A stretch of 64,000 bases of DNA from Lachnospiraceae bacterium (GCA_026169045.1 JAPFDH010000080.1:1-64000), one strand, 5' to 3'. Shown: positions 25,690 through 34,246, counted from the stretch's first letter. Program-made: numbers and translations. Notes: a model not told the origin generated them from the letters alone.

Positions 25690-26529
25690 ATGTTTGAAGA
25701 ATTCTATGAAATGTACGAGTCCGAAGAGCAGGAAGTGGTCGCTCTGATCAATCGCAGCATTGGGGGCGGATATAACTGGAAAGGCAAATTTTGGGAAATG
25801 ACCGTCGTGACACTGGGTATAGTGTTCTGTGACACCGGCAAGGTCAGCACCAAAGAGGAGCGGCTGGATTGGCCGGTCACCGAAGAGGAGCGTAACAGTA
25901 ACAAGGGCTGGGGACGCTTTCAAAGCGAGCAGATCTGCCGCCTGAAGATTCGCCGGATGAAAGAAGAATGGGCAAAAGATCTGGTGGCGTGGCCCTGGTG
26001 TATCTCCGAGGTGGTCAAAACCAATGAGGACTGTCCGGAGCTTCAGGCTGTTCTGGATGAGTATCACAAGCCGGTGGTGATTCAGGACGAGTTGCTAGGT
26101 GAGCTCACTCTGGATAAGAACTACGGTGTCTTCGAGGGAGAAATCAAGTGGTGCGGAAAGGATGTGCTCCTCTCTTTGGAAGTCAATGCCGAAAGCAAGC
26201 CCTCCTGGACCCGTGCCCGCAGTGCCGCCAAGAAGATGTTGGCTGATTGCGAAACCTGGGACAAAGCCATGCGGGAGCTTGCGGCAAAGGACCTGACCGA
26301 GTTGGCCAACAACTGGCTTTCTCAGGATGAGGAAAATCCCCGCAATCCGGAAACAGACCCTATCACAGAGGAAGAACTTGCCCGACGGATCAGCATGACG
26401 AGCCTGTCCGTCACCTCTGGCGGCAGCTTCACCGCCTGGTTTGACTGCGACGAGATGTTCACCGACCATGCAGTAACGGTCTACGGTTCCTTGAAAAAGG
26501 GTCTCAAAGCTGCCAACATTGAGGGGTAA
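25690..26529 (+). CDS. DUF2262-type protein, copy 2
   Basis: 279 residues, paralogue of 19456-20298. Shared landmarks: WPVTEEERN versus WPLTDKERE; GELTLDKNYGVFEGEIKWCG; KDVLLSLEVNAESKPSWTRAR; ETWDKAMRELAAKDLTELAN; NPETDPITEEEL; SGGSFTAWFDCDEMFTDH. The N-termini differ more than the C-termini. ATG 25690 with AAAGGAGG upstream is preferred to a distant in-frame ATG 25516 that lies within the previous gene. Confidence 0.75.
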   Translation: MFEEFYEMYESEEQEVVALINRSIGGGYNWKGKFWEMTVVTLGIVFCDTGKVSTKEERLDWPVTEEERNSNKGWGRFQSEQICRLKIRRMKEEWAKDLVAWPWCISEVVKTNEDCPELQAVLDEYHKPVVIQDELLGELTLDKNYGVFEGEIKWCGKDVLLSLEVNAESKPSWTRARSAAKKMLADCETWDKAMRELAAKDLTELANNWLSQDEENPRNPETDPITEEELARRISMTSLSVTSGGSFTAWFDCDEMFTDHAVTVYGSLKKGLKAANIEG

Positions 26530-26542
26530 GGAGGATAACATT

Positions 26543-27046
26543 ATGAAACTGAACTGTAAACGCACTGATTTTACATATACACCAGGCGAGGAAATCTTCA
26601 CCTTTCCCGAGGAATCGGGATTGCCCTTTCTTTTCGATGTAGATGAGGAACTGACCGACAATCCTGCTGCCATGGATACGGTGGGAGAAATGCTGGATGA
26701 GGCAGAGAAATTGGCGGAAAAGGCCAAAGCCGTCATCAAAGCGGCGCTGGAGGATGAGAACAGCCCTTACCACGATGTTGTGACATTTTTCATGGAGTTT
26801 CACCGAGACGATGTAGGCCCGGATATTGCAGCGGAACTTTTTCTGGGAACCGACCCTTCCAAACTGTCCTTTGCCGAGATGGTGGACTTTTTGCGGCTCA
26901 AACGGTTTGGCAGCCTGATGGATAGTGAAACCGAACAGCAAGCCTTTATTCTGGACCTTTCATTCAATCCGGAAATCACCGACGAGCTGATGGTGATCTA
27001 CTTTGATTTGAATAAGGAGATTTTCTGTATCACCCATGAGAGCTGA
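26543..27046 (+). CDS. Uncharacterised array protein, 167 residues
   Basis: Starts MKLNCKRTDFTYTPGEEIFT; the middle has an Ala-rich acidic helix (EMLDEAEKLAEKAKAVIKAAL) and FMEFHRDDVGPDIAAELF. It may relate to DUF2004-type proteins of similar loci, but I cannot confirm this. AAGGAGGAT precedes the ATG; its 3' end overlaps the next gene by eleven bases. Confidence 0.55.
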   Translation: MKLNCKRTDFTYTPGEEIFTFPEESGLPFLFDVDEELTDNPAAMDTVGEMLDEAEKLAEKAKAVIKAALEDENSPYHDVVTFFMEFHRDDVGPDIAAELFLGTDPSKLSFAEMVDFLRLKRFGSLMDSETEQQAFILDLSFNPEITDELMVIYFDLNKEIFCITHES

Positions 27047-27374
27047 ATCTGTTGCTTGTATTTTTGATCCTGAACCAGTCCAGTGGGGCTTGCGAGGCGA
27101 CCCGTTCCTGTGGCAGCTTCTGAAGGAGTGGTATCAGACGGTGGAACTGCCGTATCCACCCAAGGTTCTCCGGGAGGAAATCCTCCGCATCTTTGCTGAT
27201 TTGACTGGTGAGCTGCCGGAGCCGGGCAAACACTACTATGTAGATCAATTTGCCAAAACTCATGTAGGAATGTCCACTGGTTGGATAAGCGGAGATTTTT
27301 GGCAGGCTACGGCAATCCCACTGTTAATGGAGCGGCTGGAGCAAACTAACTGTTCAAAGGAGTATGTACCATGA
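27036..27374 (+). CDS. Uncharacterised protein with WGLRGDP motif
   Basis: 112 residues. The N-terminal DPEPVQWGLRGDPFLWQLL is a distinctive pattern that I recall from small hypothetical proteins in several phyla, without a function. The rest is mixed, ending in WISGDFWQATAIPLLMERL. It begins inside the end of the previous gene and overlaps the following one by ATGA, so three genes are translationally linked. Confidence 0.6.
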   Translation: MRAESVACIFDPEPVQWGLRGDPFLWQLLKEWYQTVELPYPPKVLREEILRIFADLTGELPEPGKHYYVDQFAKTHVGMSTGWISGDFWQATAIPLLMERLEQTNCSKEYVP

Positions 27375-28003
27375 TTTCAACAAGAGATTTATCTGGCCTA
27401 CCCAATGTGGAGTGCCTGAAGAACTTCTGCAAAGGGCTGGCGGCTCTGGACATTATCATGCTGGAGGAGGAATGGAGCTTCATCCGCCACTATACCTACA
27501 ATCCTGTATGGCGAAAAGGCAAGGAGGCATTCTTTGCCACCGATGGCAGTGATCAGAGCATGATTGTCATGTTTGCGCCGGAAGGCTGTGTAATCAACGG
27601 TGTGGATTCCGAACTCTACGACTGGGAGGAAAAACTTCCCAATATTGAAGACCTGACAGAAGGAATGCCCCCTGCTTTGCAAAAGCTCATGGGCAGCCGT
27701 GAAGTCAAAAAGATGAAAAGCACCTTCTGTGTTTGGACGGAAGATGGCACCACCTGGCACTGCAATCCCATGGACGGCGAGGACGCATCTAAGGATCTGC
27801 TCTCCACGATTGATGGCAATCCACAGACCTATGTGGAGTATGGAAAGTGGTATCACGCTGACCTGCCTTTGGATATTATGCGCCAGCTTGCTGATGGGGT
27901 GCCAGTGACAAAAGAATTGGTCGCTACGTTGAACCCTAAGCGCAATGAATGGGAAGAAATCAAGGCGGGTCTGGATAAGATCGGGTATCCAAATGAACTT
28001 TGA
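27371..28003 (+). CDS. Uncharacterised array protein, 210 residues
   Basis: Soluble protein with YNPVWRKGKEAFFATDGSDQ and MIVMFAPEGCVINGVDSELYDW, conserved-looking but not assigned. It overlaps the WGLRGDP gene by ATGA, which suggests the pair works or is inherited together. No catalytic motif or signal. Confidence 0.6.
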   Translation: MISTRDLSGLPNVECLKNFCKGLAALDIIMLEEEWSFIRHYTYNPVWRKGKEAFFATDGSDQSMIVMFAPEGCVINGVDSELYDWEEKLPNIEDLTEGMPPALQKLMGSREVKKMKSTFCVWTEDGTTWHCNPMDGEDASKDLLSTIDGNPQTYVEYGKWYHADLPLDIMRQLADGVPVTKELVATLNPKRNEWEEIKAGLDKIGYPNEL

Positions 28004-28029
28004 TTCGCAGCAGACAGGAGATGAATTGA

Positions 28030-28584
28030 ATGATCAAAGAACGCATCCCCATCTCAGGCGATCTGAGAAGCAAGGCCAAACAGCTGATGGAGTACGCCGG
28101 ATGGTATGAAGGACGAAAAGTGGACATTTACATTGCGGAGAAGTATTACGCCGAGCATGGTGTCCCGATGATGAAGACTACCCAGCGGTTTTACCGCAAG
28201 TATTTTGGACTGTGTTGTGAGTGGTACTTGGAACAGAAAAAACTGAGCTGGGCGGCTGACTTTCAATTTGCTTTGTTTCCTTACCTGATCAACGGGATCA
28301 AAAATCATTTGGAAGAAGCCTATTTTCGGGATATGTCCGGTTGTGAACTGGCAGAGATCGAACAGGCTGCCGGTGAAAGATGCCAGCCTATCGGTCATAT
28401 CGGCTACTACTACCCGGCAGAAGTTTGGATCTCCGAGTATGGGAAACTATATGCGAAATATGAGTATCAGGATGAGATTGAGTGCTTTCCAGATGTGTTT
28501 TCCCTGATTGAACGGGATCTGCTGCAGTGCAAATTTGATTCCGCTGCCATGAAAACTGTGGAGGCACTGGATAGAAAGATATGA
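28030..28584 (+). CDS. SUKH-3 domain immunity protein
   Basis: 184 residues. The SUKH-3 pattern is clear: MEYAGWYEGRKVDIYIAEKY, then HGVPMMKTTQRFYRKYFGL, IGHIGYYYPAEVWISEYGKL and FPDVFSLIERDLL. SUKH proteins neutralise many nuclease and deaminase toxins in bacteria; here no toxin is adjacent. ACAGGAGATG precedes the start. Confidence 0.78.
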   Translation: MIKERIPISGDLRSKAKQLMEYAGWYEGRKVDIYIAEKYYAEHGVPMMKTTQRFYRKYFGLCCEWYLEQKKLSWAADFQFALFPYLINGIKNHLEEAYFRDMSGCELAEIEQAAGERCQPIGHIGYYYPAEVWISEYGKLYAKYEYQDEIECFPDVFSLIERDLLQCKFDSAAMKTVEALDRKI

Positions 28585-28607
28585 CGAAACTATAAGGAGA
28601 AACTGTT

Positions 28608-29456
28608 ATGAACATGAAAGAAAAATTGGAGTCGTTGGGCAAGAATAGCATAAGGCTGAAGATCGCCAGAAAAGAAACATACAAGCTGGGCGCCACTCGC
28701 TTCGGCGGGAAGCCGGATGTGCCGCCAGACTTCGTTTGGCCCACCTATGAGGGTGAAAGTTACGACCATGTGGTGAAGAACCGTCCCCTCACTTTCCTGG
28801 CACAATTTAACTGTGAGGAGCTGGCCCAGTTTGACAAGGAGCATCTTCTACCCGATCATGGCCTACTCTCCTTCTTTTATGAAACGGATACCCAGTGCTG
28901 GGGCTATGACCCAAAGGACAAGGGCTGCGCCCGCGTCTATTGGTTTGAGGATCTTTCGGCGCTGTCCGCTGCAAACTTTCCTGCGGACATGGAGGAAGAT
29001 TTCAAATTTCCTATGGTCAAGGTCAAAGTAGACTCAAAATACTCCTATCCTTCCTGGCAGGACTTCAGCGAGGTGTTTCCAGATGAGAAGGATGAGGACG
29101 CTTTCAACGATGCTTGGGAGGAACTGACTGGTGAGGACCCAGAGGATCCGAATGACCGCTCCCAGCTGCTGGGCTGGCCTGATGTGATCCAGAACAGTAT
29201 GTTCGACGAATGTGATTTGGTGACCCAGGGCTACTATCTGGGTGATGGTTGGGTTAAAATTCCGAAGGAGGTACGCCAGCGGGCAGAAGAAACAGCCCGT
29301 GACCGCTGGATGTTGCTGTTCCAGCTGGATATCGTGGAGCTTGGTGACTTTGAGCTGATGTTCGGAGACTGCGGGCACATCTATTTCTACATTACCAAAG
29401 AGGACCTGGCCGCCTGCCGCTTTGACCGGATCTGGCTGATCCTCCAGTGCTATTAA
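28608..29456 (+). CDS. YwqG/DUF1963 family protein
   Basis: 282 residues, typical length. Signature regions: GATRFGGKPDVPPDFVWP near the start, LTFLAQFNCEELAQFD, HGLLSFFYETDTQCWG, LLGWPDVIQNSMFDECDL and a final WMLLFQLDIVELGDFELMFG followed by GHIYFYITKEDL. Function unknown; the family is frequent in polyimmunity loci and includes Bacillus YwqG, beside the ywqJ toxin operon. Confidence 0.85.
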   Translation: MNMKEKLESLGKNSIRLKIARKETYKLGATRFGGKPDVPPDFVWPTYEGESYDHVVKNRPLTFLAQFNCEELAQFDKEHLLPDHGLLSFFYETDTQCWGYDPKDKGCARVYWFEDLSALSAANFPADMEEDFKFPMVKVKVDSKYSYPSWQDFSEVFPDEKDEDAFNDAWEELTGEDPEDPNDRSQLLGWPDVIQNSMFDECDLVTQGYYLGDGWVKIPKEVRQRAEETARDRWMLLFQLDIVELGDFELMFGDCGHIYFYITKEDLAACRFDRIWLILQCY

Positions 29457-29460
29457 AACT

Positions 29461-30462
29461 ATGAAACAGGACTTTACTATTTGGCGCAATCAAATATTGC
29501 AGAATCCGCGGGACATTTCACCGCTGAAATTCGGAATATCGCAGGATGAGGTCATAGAAATCTTTGGGAATCCCGATGCTGTTTCCACCATGAGAAGCGA
29601 CGGGAAACCTTTAATCCTCAAATATCATGACATTGAACTGCATTTCGATAGAAAGGCCCCTCATGGGCTCTACTTAGTTTATAGCGACGACGAAATTGAG
29701 CTGAGCATAACAAATCATCACGAAGAACTGCTGCAGTCGATCACAAACACAGAGCTGGTGGACAATGAGTTTTTCCTTCGGGATGGAGCTGTCTATTTCT
29801 CCGGCCTATATGAAAACAGCTTGTTGAAGGGTGTTTCGCCCAAAGACTTCTGCTGTTGGCATTACTGGGGCAAATCCTCTACGGCCTGCTTTCTCGGCGG
29901 GATTCGCCTGCGTGGAGCAGACCCGGCATCTTTTCGGGTGTTAAACTATGCCTACGCGATGGACAAAACAGCCGTCTACACCACCAGCGGGAGAATCCCG
30001 GATGTAGAGCTGGCAGCCTTTCAAGTGCTGGATAACGGTCAGAACGATTCGGGTGCGCCCCAGGGATACGCAAAGGACAGCCGACAGGTCTACTTCCACA
30101 ACGGAGACGGCAAGGTGAAGATCATCAAAGGCGCGGAGGTCTCCTCTTTCCGCTCATTGGGCGACACCTATTTTGCCAGGGATGAGAAACGGATCTATGC
30201 TTACGGTAAGCAGCTTTCCAAGGCCGATCTGACCTCATGGGAACTACTTAGCCACTGGTATTCCCGCGATACCAAGCGGGTGTACTATCTTAACCGGGAA
30301 ATCAAGGGAGCAGATCGAGCCAGTTTCACTGTATGCACCCCGCTGGACGCACCTCCACTTGCTGATCACCTGGCCCGTGACAAAGACCATTTTTACCAAA
30401 ATGATGAGATGATTGAAGAACCGCTGTGGCTGGAAAGGCTGCAAACAATACAAGAAGAATGA
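29461..30462 (+). CDS. DKNYY-family repeat protein
   Basis: 333 residues. The first 100 residues are an unassigned domain (FGISQDEVIEIFGNPDAVST). From about residue 130 there are repeats of the DKNYY kind: YAKDSRQVYFHNG, YFARDEKRIYAYGKQL, WYSRDTKRVYYLNREIKGAD, LARDKDHFYQNDEMIE, each followed by an ASF-type turn. The family is of unknown function and is linked to immunity clusters. It starts four bases after the YwqG stop, with no clear ribosome site, so coupling is probable. Confidence 0.8.
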   Translation: MKQDFTIWRNQILQNPRDISPLKFGISQDEVIEIFGNPDAVSTMRSDGKPLILKYHDIELHFDRKAPHGLYLVYSDDEIELSITNHHEELLQSITNTELVDNEFFLRDGAVYFSGLYENSLLKGVSPKDFCCWHYWGKSSTACFLGGIRLRGADPASFRVLNYAYAMDKTAVYTTSGRIPDVELAAFQVLDNGQNDSGAPQGYAKDSRQVYFHNGDGKVKIIKGAEVSSFRSLGDTYFARDEKRIYAYGKQLSKADLTSWELLSHWYSRDTKRVYYLNREIKGADRASFTVCTPLDAPPLADHLARDKDHFYQNDEMIEEPLWLERLQTIQEE

Positions 30463-30494
30463 AAGGAATAAATAAAATGAAAGGAATAAATAAA
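30459..30494 (+). repeat. Tandem 18-base duplication of a start region
   Basis: ATGAAAGGAATAAATAAA occurs twice in a row, directly followed by the ATGAAAGC of the next gene. Each unit carries an ATG and an AAAGGA ribosome-like motif and keeps the frame (six codons), so it duplicates a translation-start module. Confidence 0.85.
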
Positions 30495-30821
30495 ATGAAA
30501 GCATTTGACCCGAATTATAAACTGTTGGACGAGATGTACCAGGATGATTACTATCCTGCTTTTTTGGTAGACAAGGTAAAAGACGAGATTCAAAAGGTCA
30601 TTGATTTGCTGGAGAGCGGTGAAACCGACACTGAAGTGGTGCAAGAAAAGCTGGATGAGGCAGTGTTAGCTATCAACGATCTGCAAGAAGAGTTTGACGA
30701 GAACGAGAGTGAAATCGAAACGGTGGCACGGGACTGCATCGGCGTAACCGTAGACTACATTTTGAAGTGGTTTGGCATTCCCATTGATATGGAGGAAGCT
30801 ATCCGGGAAAGAGACTGGTGA
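30495..30821 (+). CDS. DUF5713-like protein
   Basis: 108 residues. Conserved stretches I associate with DUF5713: LLDEMYQDDYYPAFLVDKVK near the start and SEIETVARDCIGVTVDYIL, then PIDMEEAIRERDW at the end. Translation may begin at ATG 30459, 30477 or 30495, because of the in-frame tandem repeat; 30459 overlaps the previous stop as ATGA. Function unknown. The last codons overlap or adjoin the zinc-knuckle gene downstream. Confidence 0.7.
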   Translation: MKAFDPNYKLLDEMYQDDYYPAFLVDKVKDEIQKVIDLLESGETDTEVVQEKLDEAVLAINDLQEEFDENESEIETVARDCIGVTVDYILKWFGIPIDMEEAIRERDW

Positions 30822-30825
30822 TACC

Positions 30826-31032
30826 ATAGCAGAAAAAGAACTGGTTGTTTGTGATGAGTGCGGCAGCCTGTTTTTCAAAGGCTCCTCACAGATGATGGGA
30901 CTGTGCCCGGAGTGTGCCCATATTCTCTATGGCTACCCCAATTGTCTCCATCATTTTCAGAATGGCCGGTGTGTAAATTGTTACTGGGACGGCTCAAAGA
31001 GCGAGCACATCAAGCATTTAGAGCAAGATTGA
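30826..31032 (+). CDS. Small zinc-knuckle protein, uncertain start
   Basis: About 68 residues from codon 30826. Cys pairs are ordered VVCDECGSLFFKG, GLCPECAHILYG, and NCLHHFQNGRCVNCYWDGS, ending KSEHIKHLEQD. Codon 30826 is ATA, four bases after the DUF5713 stop, with GGAAAGAG upstream; the only conventional upstream starts in frame (TTG 30772 or 30784) would overlap the previous gene by about 50 bases and lack ribosome sites. Either a rare AUA start or a TTG start is used, or the start was lost. Function unknown. Confidence 0.5.
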   Translation: MAEKELVVCDECGSLFFKGSSQMMGLCPECAHILYGYPNCLHHFQNGRCVNCYWDGSKSEHIKHLEQD

Positions 31033-31055
31033 GCCCAAAAGGATTGGTGAAGACG

Positions 31056-31403
31056 ATGTCTATTAAAAAAATGTTTGGAAAACTGGATAAGATCGATATT
31101 CTGGCAGAAACCAAAACAGGAGAAGTAGTAATGGTTTTGGTTTGCAATGGCTTTATTGACGGCTCTCCGGAAACGCAGAAGGCAATGCTTGACAAAATGG
31201 AAGGCTATCTAAACCACACCCGGAGTGAGGAGTTTCAAAAGGAATATGGTGGCTGGCCTGTGATTTTGCGTGTAACTTTTGGACGGGAGCCGGATGAGCA
31301 TATCCTGGCTCTACTAAGCAAGTGCCCTGCGTGGGCAGAGGACTACGGCGTAAAGCTGGAAATTGAAATTGGAGGTAAACAGGTTCGCATTGTAGAGAGC
31401 TGA
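31056..31403 (+). CDS. DUF6572-like protein
   Basis: 115 residues: KLDKIDILAETKTGEVVMVL, MLDKMEGYLNHTRSEEFQKE, then GWPVILRVTFGREPDEHILA. The layout (short beta pair, helix, beta) fits the DUF6572 family as I remember it. ATG 31056 is chosen; GTG 31047 is an alternative with GGATTG upstream. It is four bases from the region leading to the DUF4241 gene. Confidence 0.6.
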   Translation: MSIKKMFGKLDKIDILAETKTGEVVMVLVCNGFIDGSPETQKAMLDKMEGYLNHTRSEEFQKEYGGWPVILRVTFGREPDEHILALLSKCPAWAEDYGVKLEIEIGGKQVRIVES

Positions 31404-31439
31404 CCTGTGCTCAAATCGAATCAACAGGAGGAAATCATC

Positions 31440-32171
31440 ATGCCGACTACCGAATGGCTAAATAAATACGAATCAATCAAGGATAAACTGGTCTGCAAAA
31501 CAGACCTGGACGCATATTTCACAGAAAAAGTGATTGGGAACATGAGCGTGGATGTGCTGGACATTGGTGCTGTTCATTTTCCTACCGGAACGATCATTGC
31601 CTGTGATCCGCTGGTGGAGCTGGAAGACACACTGCCGTTCATGCAGACGCTCCCTGCCGGAAGTTATGCTGTGAAAATTTGCGTAGTACCCAGTGAAAAA
31701 TATGGTGACCGTTACGCTTGCGTTAAGGTGGAGGTCAGTCAGGAGAAGCCGGTTCGCTATGAGCTGGGTATGACGGGCAACGAAAATTTTGATGAAGAAA
31801 TGGGTGAGGACGACTACTTTGGGTTTGGAGTGGATGCCGGAATGGGGTGCATTGCAGACATCCAGACTCAGGCGGCTTTTAAGACATACTGGGCCAAGCG
31901 GCTGGAAGAAGACCCGGACATCGACCCTTACAACGACCTGTTCTGCGATCTTTTGGAGGAAAATGCCAATACCCACCCAAAATATCAGGGTGACTGCGGT
32001 GACTGGCTCAACTGGACGGTACCGGACACGGACTGCAATCTGCCCATCTTCGCCTCCGGCTGGGGTGACGGCTACTATCCCGTCTACTTCGGCTATGACG
32101 CAAAGGGCGAAGTCTGTGCCGCATATGTGCAGTTCATCGACATTGAGGACAGCTACAAGGAACAGGTGTAA
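31440..32171 (+). CDS. DUF4241 family protein
   Basis: 243 residues with the full DUF4241 pattern: TGTIIACDPLVELEDTLPF, LPAGSYAVKICVVPSE, GFGVDAGMGCIADIQTQ, and FASGWGDGYYPVYFGYDAKG. The family is of unknown function and is common in toxin-immunity neighbourhoods. ATG 31440 follows AGGAGGAA by the normal distance; in-frame codons back to 31407 lack such a site. Confidence 0.85.
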   Translation: MPTTEWLNKYESIKDKLVCKTDLDAYFTEKVIGNMSVDVLDIGAVHFPTGTIIACDPLVELEDTLPFMQTLPAGSYAVKICVVPSEKYGDRYACVKVEVSQEKPVRYELGMTGNENFDEEMGEDDYFGFGVDAGMGCIADIQTQAAFKTYWAKRLEEDPDIDPYNDLFCDLLEENANTHPKYQGDCGDWLNWTVPDTDCNLPIFASGWGDGYYPVYFGYDAKGEVCAAYVQFIDIEDSYKEQV

Positions 32172-32182
32172 GGAGGTAAGCT

Positions 32183-33142
32183 ATGGAATGGCCAAAACGA
32201 GCACGGACAGTGGATTGGGAAAACGGTGTTCTGACTTTCGATGGAGACAAACAGTTTGACATTCCGGAGCTGACTATAGAGATCATGGAACAACTGGCTG
32301 GTTACACTCTGGTTGGATTTCATGTGAAAGGCTATCCAGTGACAGATGAAATGCTCATCCCATTTACCGCACATAAAAATATGATCAACTTCGGTGTGGA
32401 GAACGGTACACTCACCGACGCCTGTTTCCCTGTTTTTTCCGTTATGCCTAAGCTGCGGATTCTGTTGCTGGATGGTAATGCCGGAATCAACGGAAGCGGC
32501 CTTTCCACCCTGCAGGAATGCAAGATCGACCTTTTGACTTTAAACCGTACCGGACTCAATGACGCCGGTCTCATGCAGGCGGCTTCTATCCCCAAGCTCT
32601 CCCATATTCAGATCGACCGCACTGCTGTCACCTATGAAGGTTTGATTGCCATTGCTGAAAACAACCGAATTGAACCGATTTCGCATGAACAGTTTACCAA
32701 GGAGCAGATGGAACACTTCTCTCAGGTACAGAGGGAAAAAGCCAAAAAGCCCACCCCTTTAGACGAACAGGCGGCAGAGGAATGCCGCAAAGTTCTTTCA
32801 GCTTTCTTTGAAGAAATGACAGAATGGGAGCAGTATATGGAACAGGCCGGGTTTGAGGATGCCGAGGCTGCACCCCGCCTGCTGGCAATCTGGGAAAAAT
32901 ATGTGAGTGAAAAGCCTCGCGCTGGTTACCGACCTTTGGGTCTCTCGTACAGTGCTCAGGGCACTTACAAGGGTGAACAGTTCCTGGATGCGGAACAGAT
33001 CACCAAAAACAAGCTCTATATCTATACTAGAGAGAAAAACACCGGCTTTGACCGCCGCTTCCTCATGAAGCGAGTGAATGAGAGCTGGATGATCGACGCG
33101 GTGCAGGAGCGTTTGGATGGCTGGCAGCGCACAGGATTGTAA
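32183..33142 (+). CDS. LRR-like plus NTF2-fold immunity protein
   Basis: 319 residues. Residues about 60-165 have leucine-rich repeat character (LRILLLDGNAGINGSGLSTL, IDLLTLNRTGLNDAGLMQAA, LSHIQIDRTAVTYEGLIAIA). The C-terminal 120 residues (AAEECRKVLSAFFEEMTEWE onward to RFLMKRVNESWMIDAVQERL) match the NTF2-fold immunity domain, a small cone-shaped barrel used against several toxins. AAGGAGG precedes the ATG. Confidence 0.75.
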   Translation: MEWPKRARTVDWENGVLTFDGDKQFDIPELTIEIMEQLAGYTLVGFHVKGYPVTDEMLIPFTAHKNMINFGVENGTLTDACFPVFSVMPKLRILLLDGNAGINGSGLSTLQECKIDLLTLNRTGLNDAGLMQAASIPKLSHIQIDRTAVTYEGLIAIAENNRIEPISHEQFTKEQMEHFSQVQREKAKKPTPLDEQAAEECRKVLSAFFEEMTEWEQYMEQAGFEDAEAAPRLLAIWEKYVSEKPRAGYRPLGLSYSAQGTYKGEQFLDAEQITKNKLYIYTREKNTGFDRRFLMKRVNESWMIDAVQERLDGWQRTGL

Positions 33143-33159
33143 GGAGAACTTAGAAAACG

Positions 33160-33606
33160 ATGAATACCATAATGATTTATATGTCTACCCATCATCAGAA
33201 TACGAAAAAACTGGTTGATGCAATCAGTGAAAAATATCATATTAAAACCGTACCGATTTCCGAGGCTCACAGTATTGATTTGAATTCTTACGATATGATC
33301 GGTTTTGCGTCCGGTATTGCCTTTGGAAAATTTTACGAACCTTTAGAACGGTTTGCAAAGGAACGGCTTCCTTATGGCAAAAAAGTCTTTTTCCTTTATA
33401 CCTGCGGAAAAAACAATGACAAGTACACCAGTTCTATTTCAGATATTGCCCAGAACCATGAGTGTAAAATTTTAGGTTCCTATGGCTGTTTGGGATTTGA
33501 CACCTATGGTCCGTTTAAGCTGATTGGCGGCATTTCCAAAGGGCATCCGACACAGGCTGAAATCGAAGATGCTGCCACGTTTTTTGAAAAAATAATCAGC
33601 AAATAG
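33160..33606 (+). CDS. Flavodoxin-family protein
   Basis: 148 residues. YMSTHHQNTKKLVDAISEKY corresponds to the FMN phosphate loop and the domain keeps flavodoxin topology: YDMIGFASGIAFGKFYEPLE, KVFFLYTCGKNNDKYTSSIS and a final GHPTQAEIEDAATFFEKI. It should carry electrons or bind FMN in the cytoplasm. It is an odd, more AT-rich member within the array and has no obvious immunity role. Confidence 0.8.
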   Translation: MNTIMIYMSTHHQNTKKLVDAISEKYHIKTVPISEAHSIDLNSYDMIGFASGIAFGKFYEPLERFAKERLPYGKKVFFLYTCGKNNDKYTSSISDIAQNHECKILGSYGCLGFDTYGPFKLIGGISKGHPTQAEIEDAATFFEKIISK

Positions 33607-33637
33607 CAGGTATTGGACTGGATTGTGAGGAAGTAAA

Positions 33638-33874
33638 ATGAGTTGGAAATTTGAAACAATTGGTCCGGACGGTCAGTGCAAACTGTTCGGAGCAAATATT
33701 TTTGATTATGATTGGCACCCCACTGGCAGACGTGTAAAAGTATAAGATCTACTCTATCATCAGGATCACACCTTTAAAGTCTGGCAGGTAGAGATCAACG
33801 GGCAAATCCGGCGTTTTGCCGCCGGAGAGTTTTCTAACTGCGTGTGGGGATTCTATCTGGAAACTCATTCATAG
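33638..33874 (+). pseudogene. Small array gene with internal stop
   Basis: From ATG 33638 (GTGAGGAAG upstream) the frame reads MSWKFETIGPDGQCKLFGAN, 35 codons, then TAA at 33743; reading continues in the same frame, DLLYHQDHTFKVWQVEINGQ, to TAG at 33872. The continuous protein-like sequence across the stop indicates one nonsense mutation in a gene of about 77 codons. Family unknown. Confidence 0.6.
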
Positions 33875-33892
33875 ATGAGGGGAGGTATGACT

Positions 33893-34246
33893 ATGAAGGC
33901 GAAAGCCGGAGATATTTATACAGTTTATAACAAATATCTGGAACGCTACACCGCCTGCCAGGTAGCCTATATTGCGCCGTCGGACATGGTGAGTAAGCAG
34001 CCTTGGGCGGTGATCCTCTCTCTGGATTGGGTAGGTAACGTCCCTCTGACAGCGGAGGAACTGCCTCTTCTCTGTCCGCTCTACATGGATTTCATGTACT
34101 GGTCCTGTGACCTTCATCTGCTGCGGGTGCCGATGGAGGTTCCGCCCCAGTATAAGTTGGTGGGCACATTTCCGCCCTTCACCGACGAGCCCTGCCGCTC
34201 CTACGGCGGCTGGAACGATGGCGTGCAAAGCAGAACTGTTCGGTGA
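33893..34246 (+). pseudogene. Imm26-like gene, 3' end replaced
   Basis: About 117 codons from ATG 33893 (GGGGAGG upstream). KAGDIYTVYNKYLERYTACQ, PWAVILSLDWVGNVPLTAEE, PLYMDFMYWSCDLHLLRVP, VPPQYKLVGTFPPF and SYGGWNDG follow the Imm26-like pattern. After GGWNDG the reading frame passes into sequence that makes sense only in the +1 frame as a NADAR protein, so the gene has been joined to a foreign 3' end and ends with an improvised VQSRTVR tail. It may still produce a protein. Confidence 0.6.
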
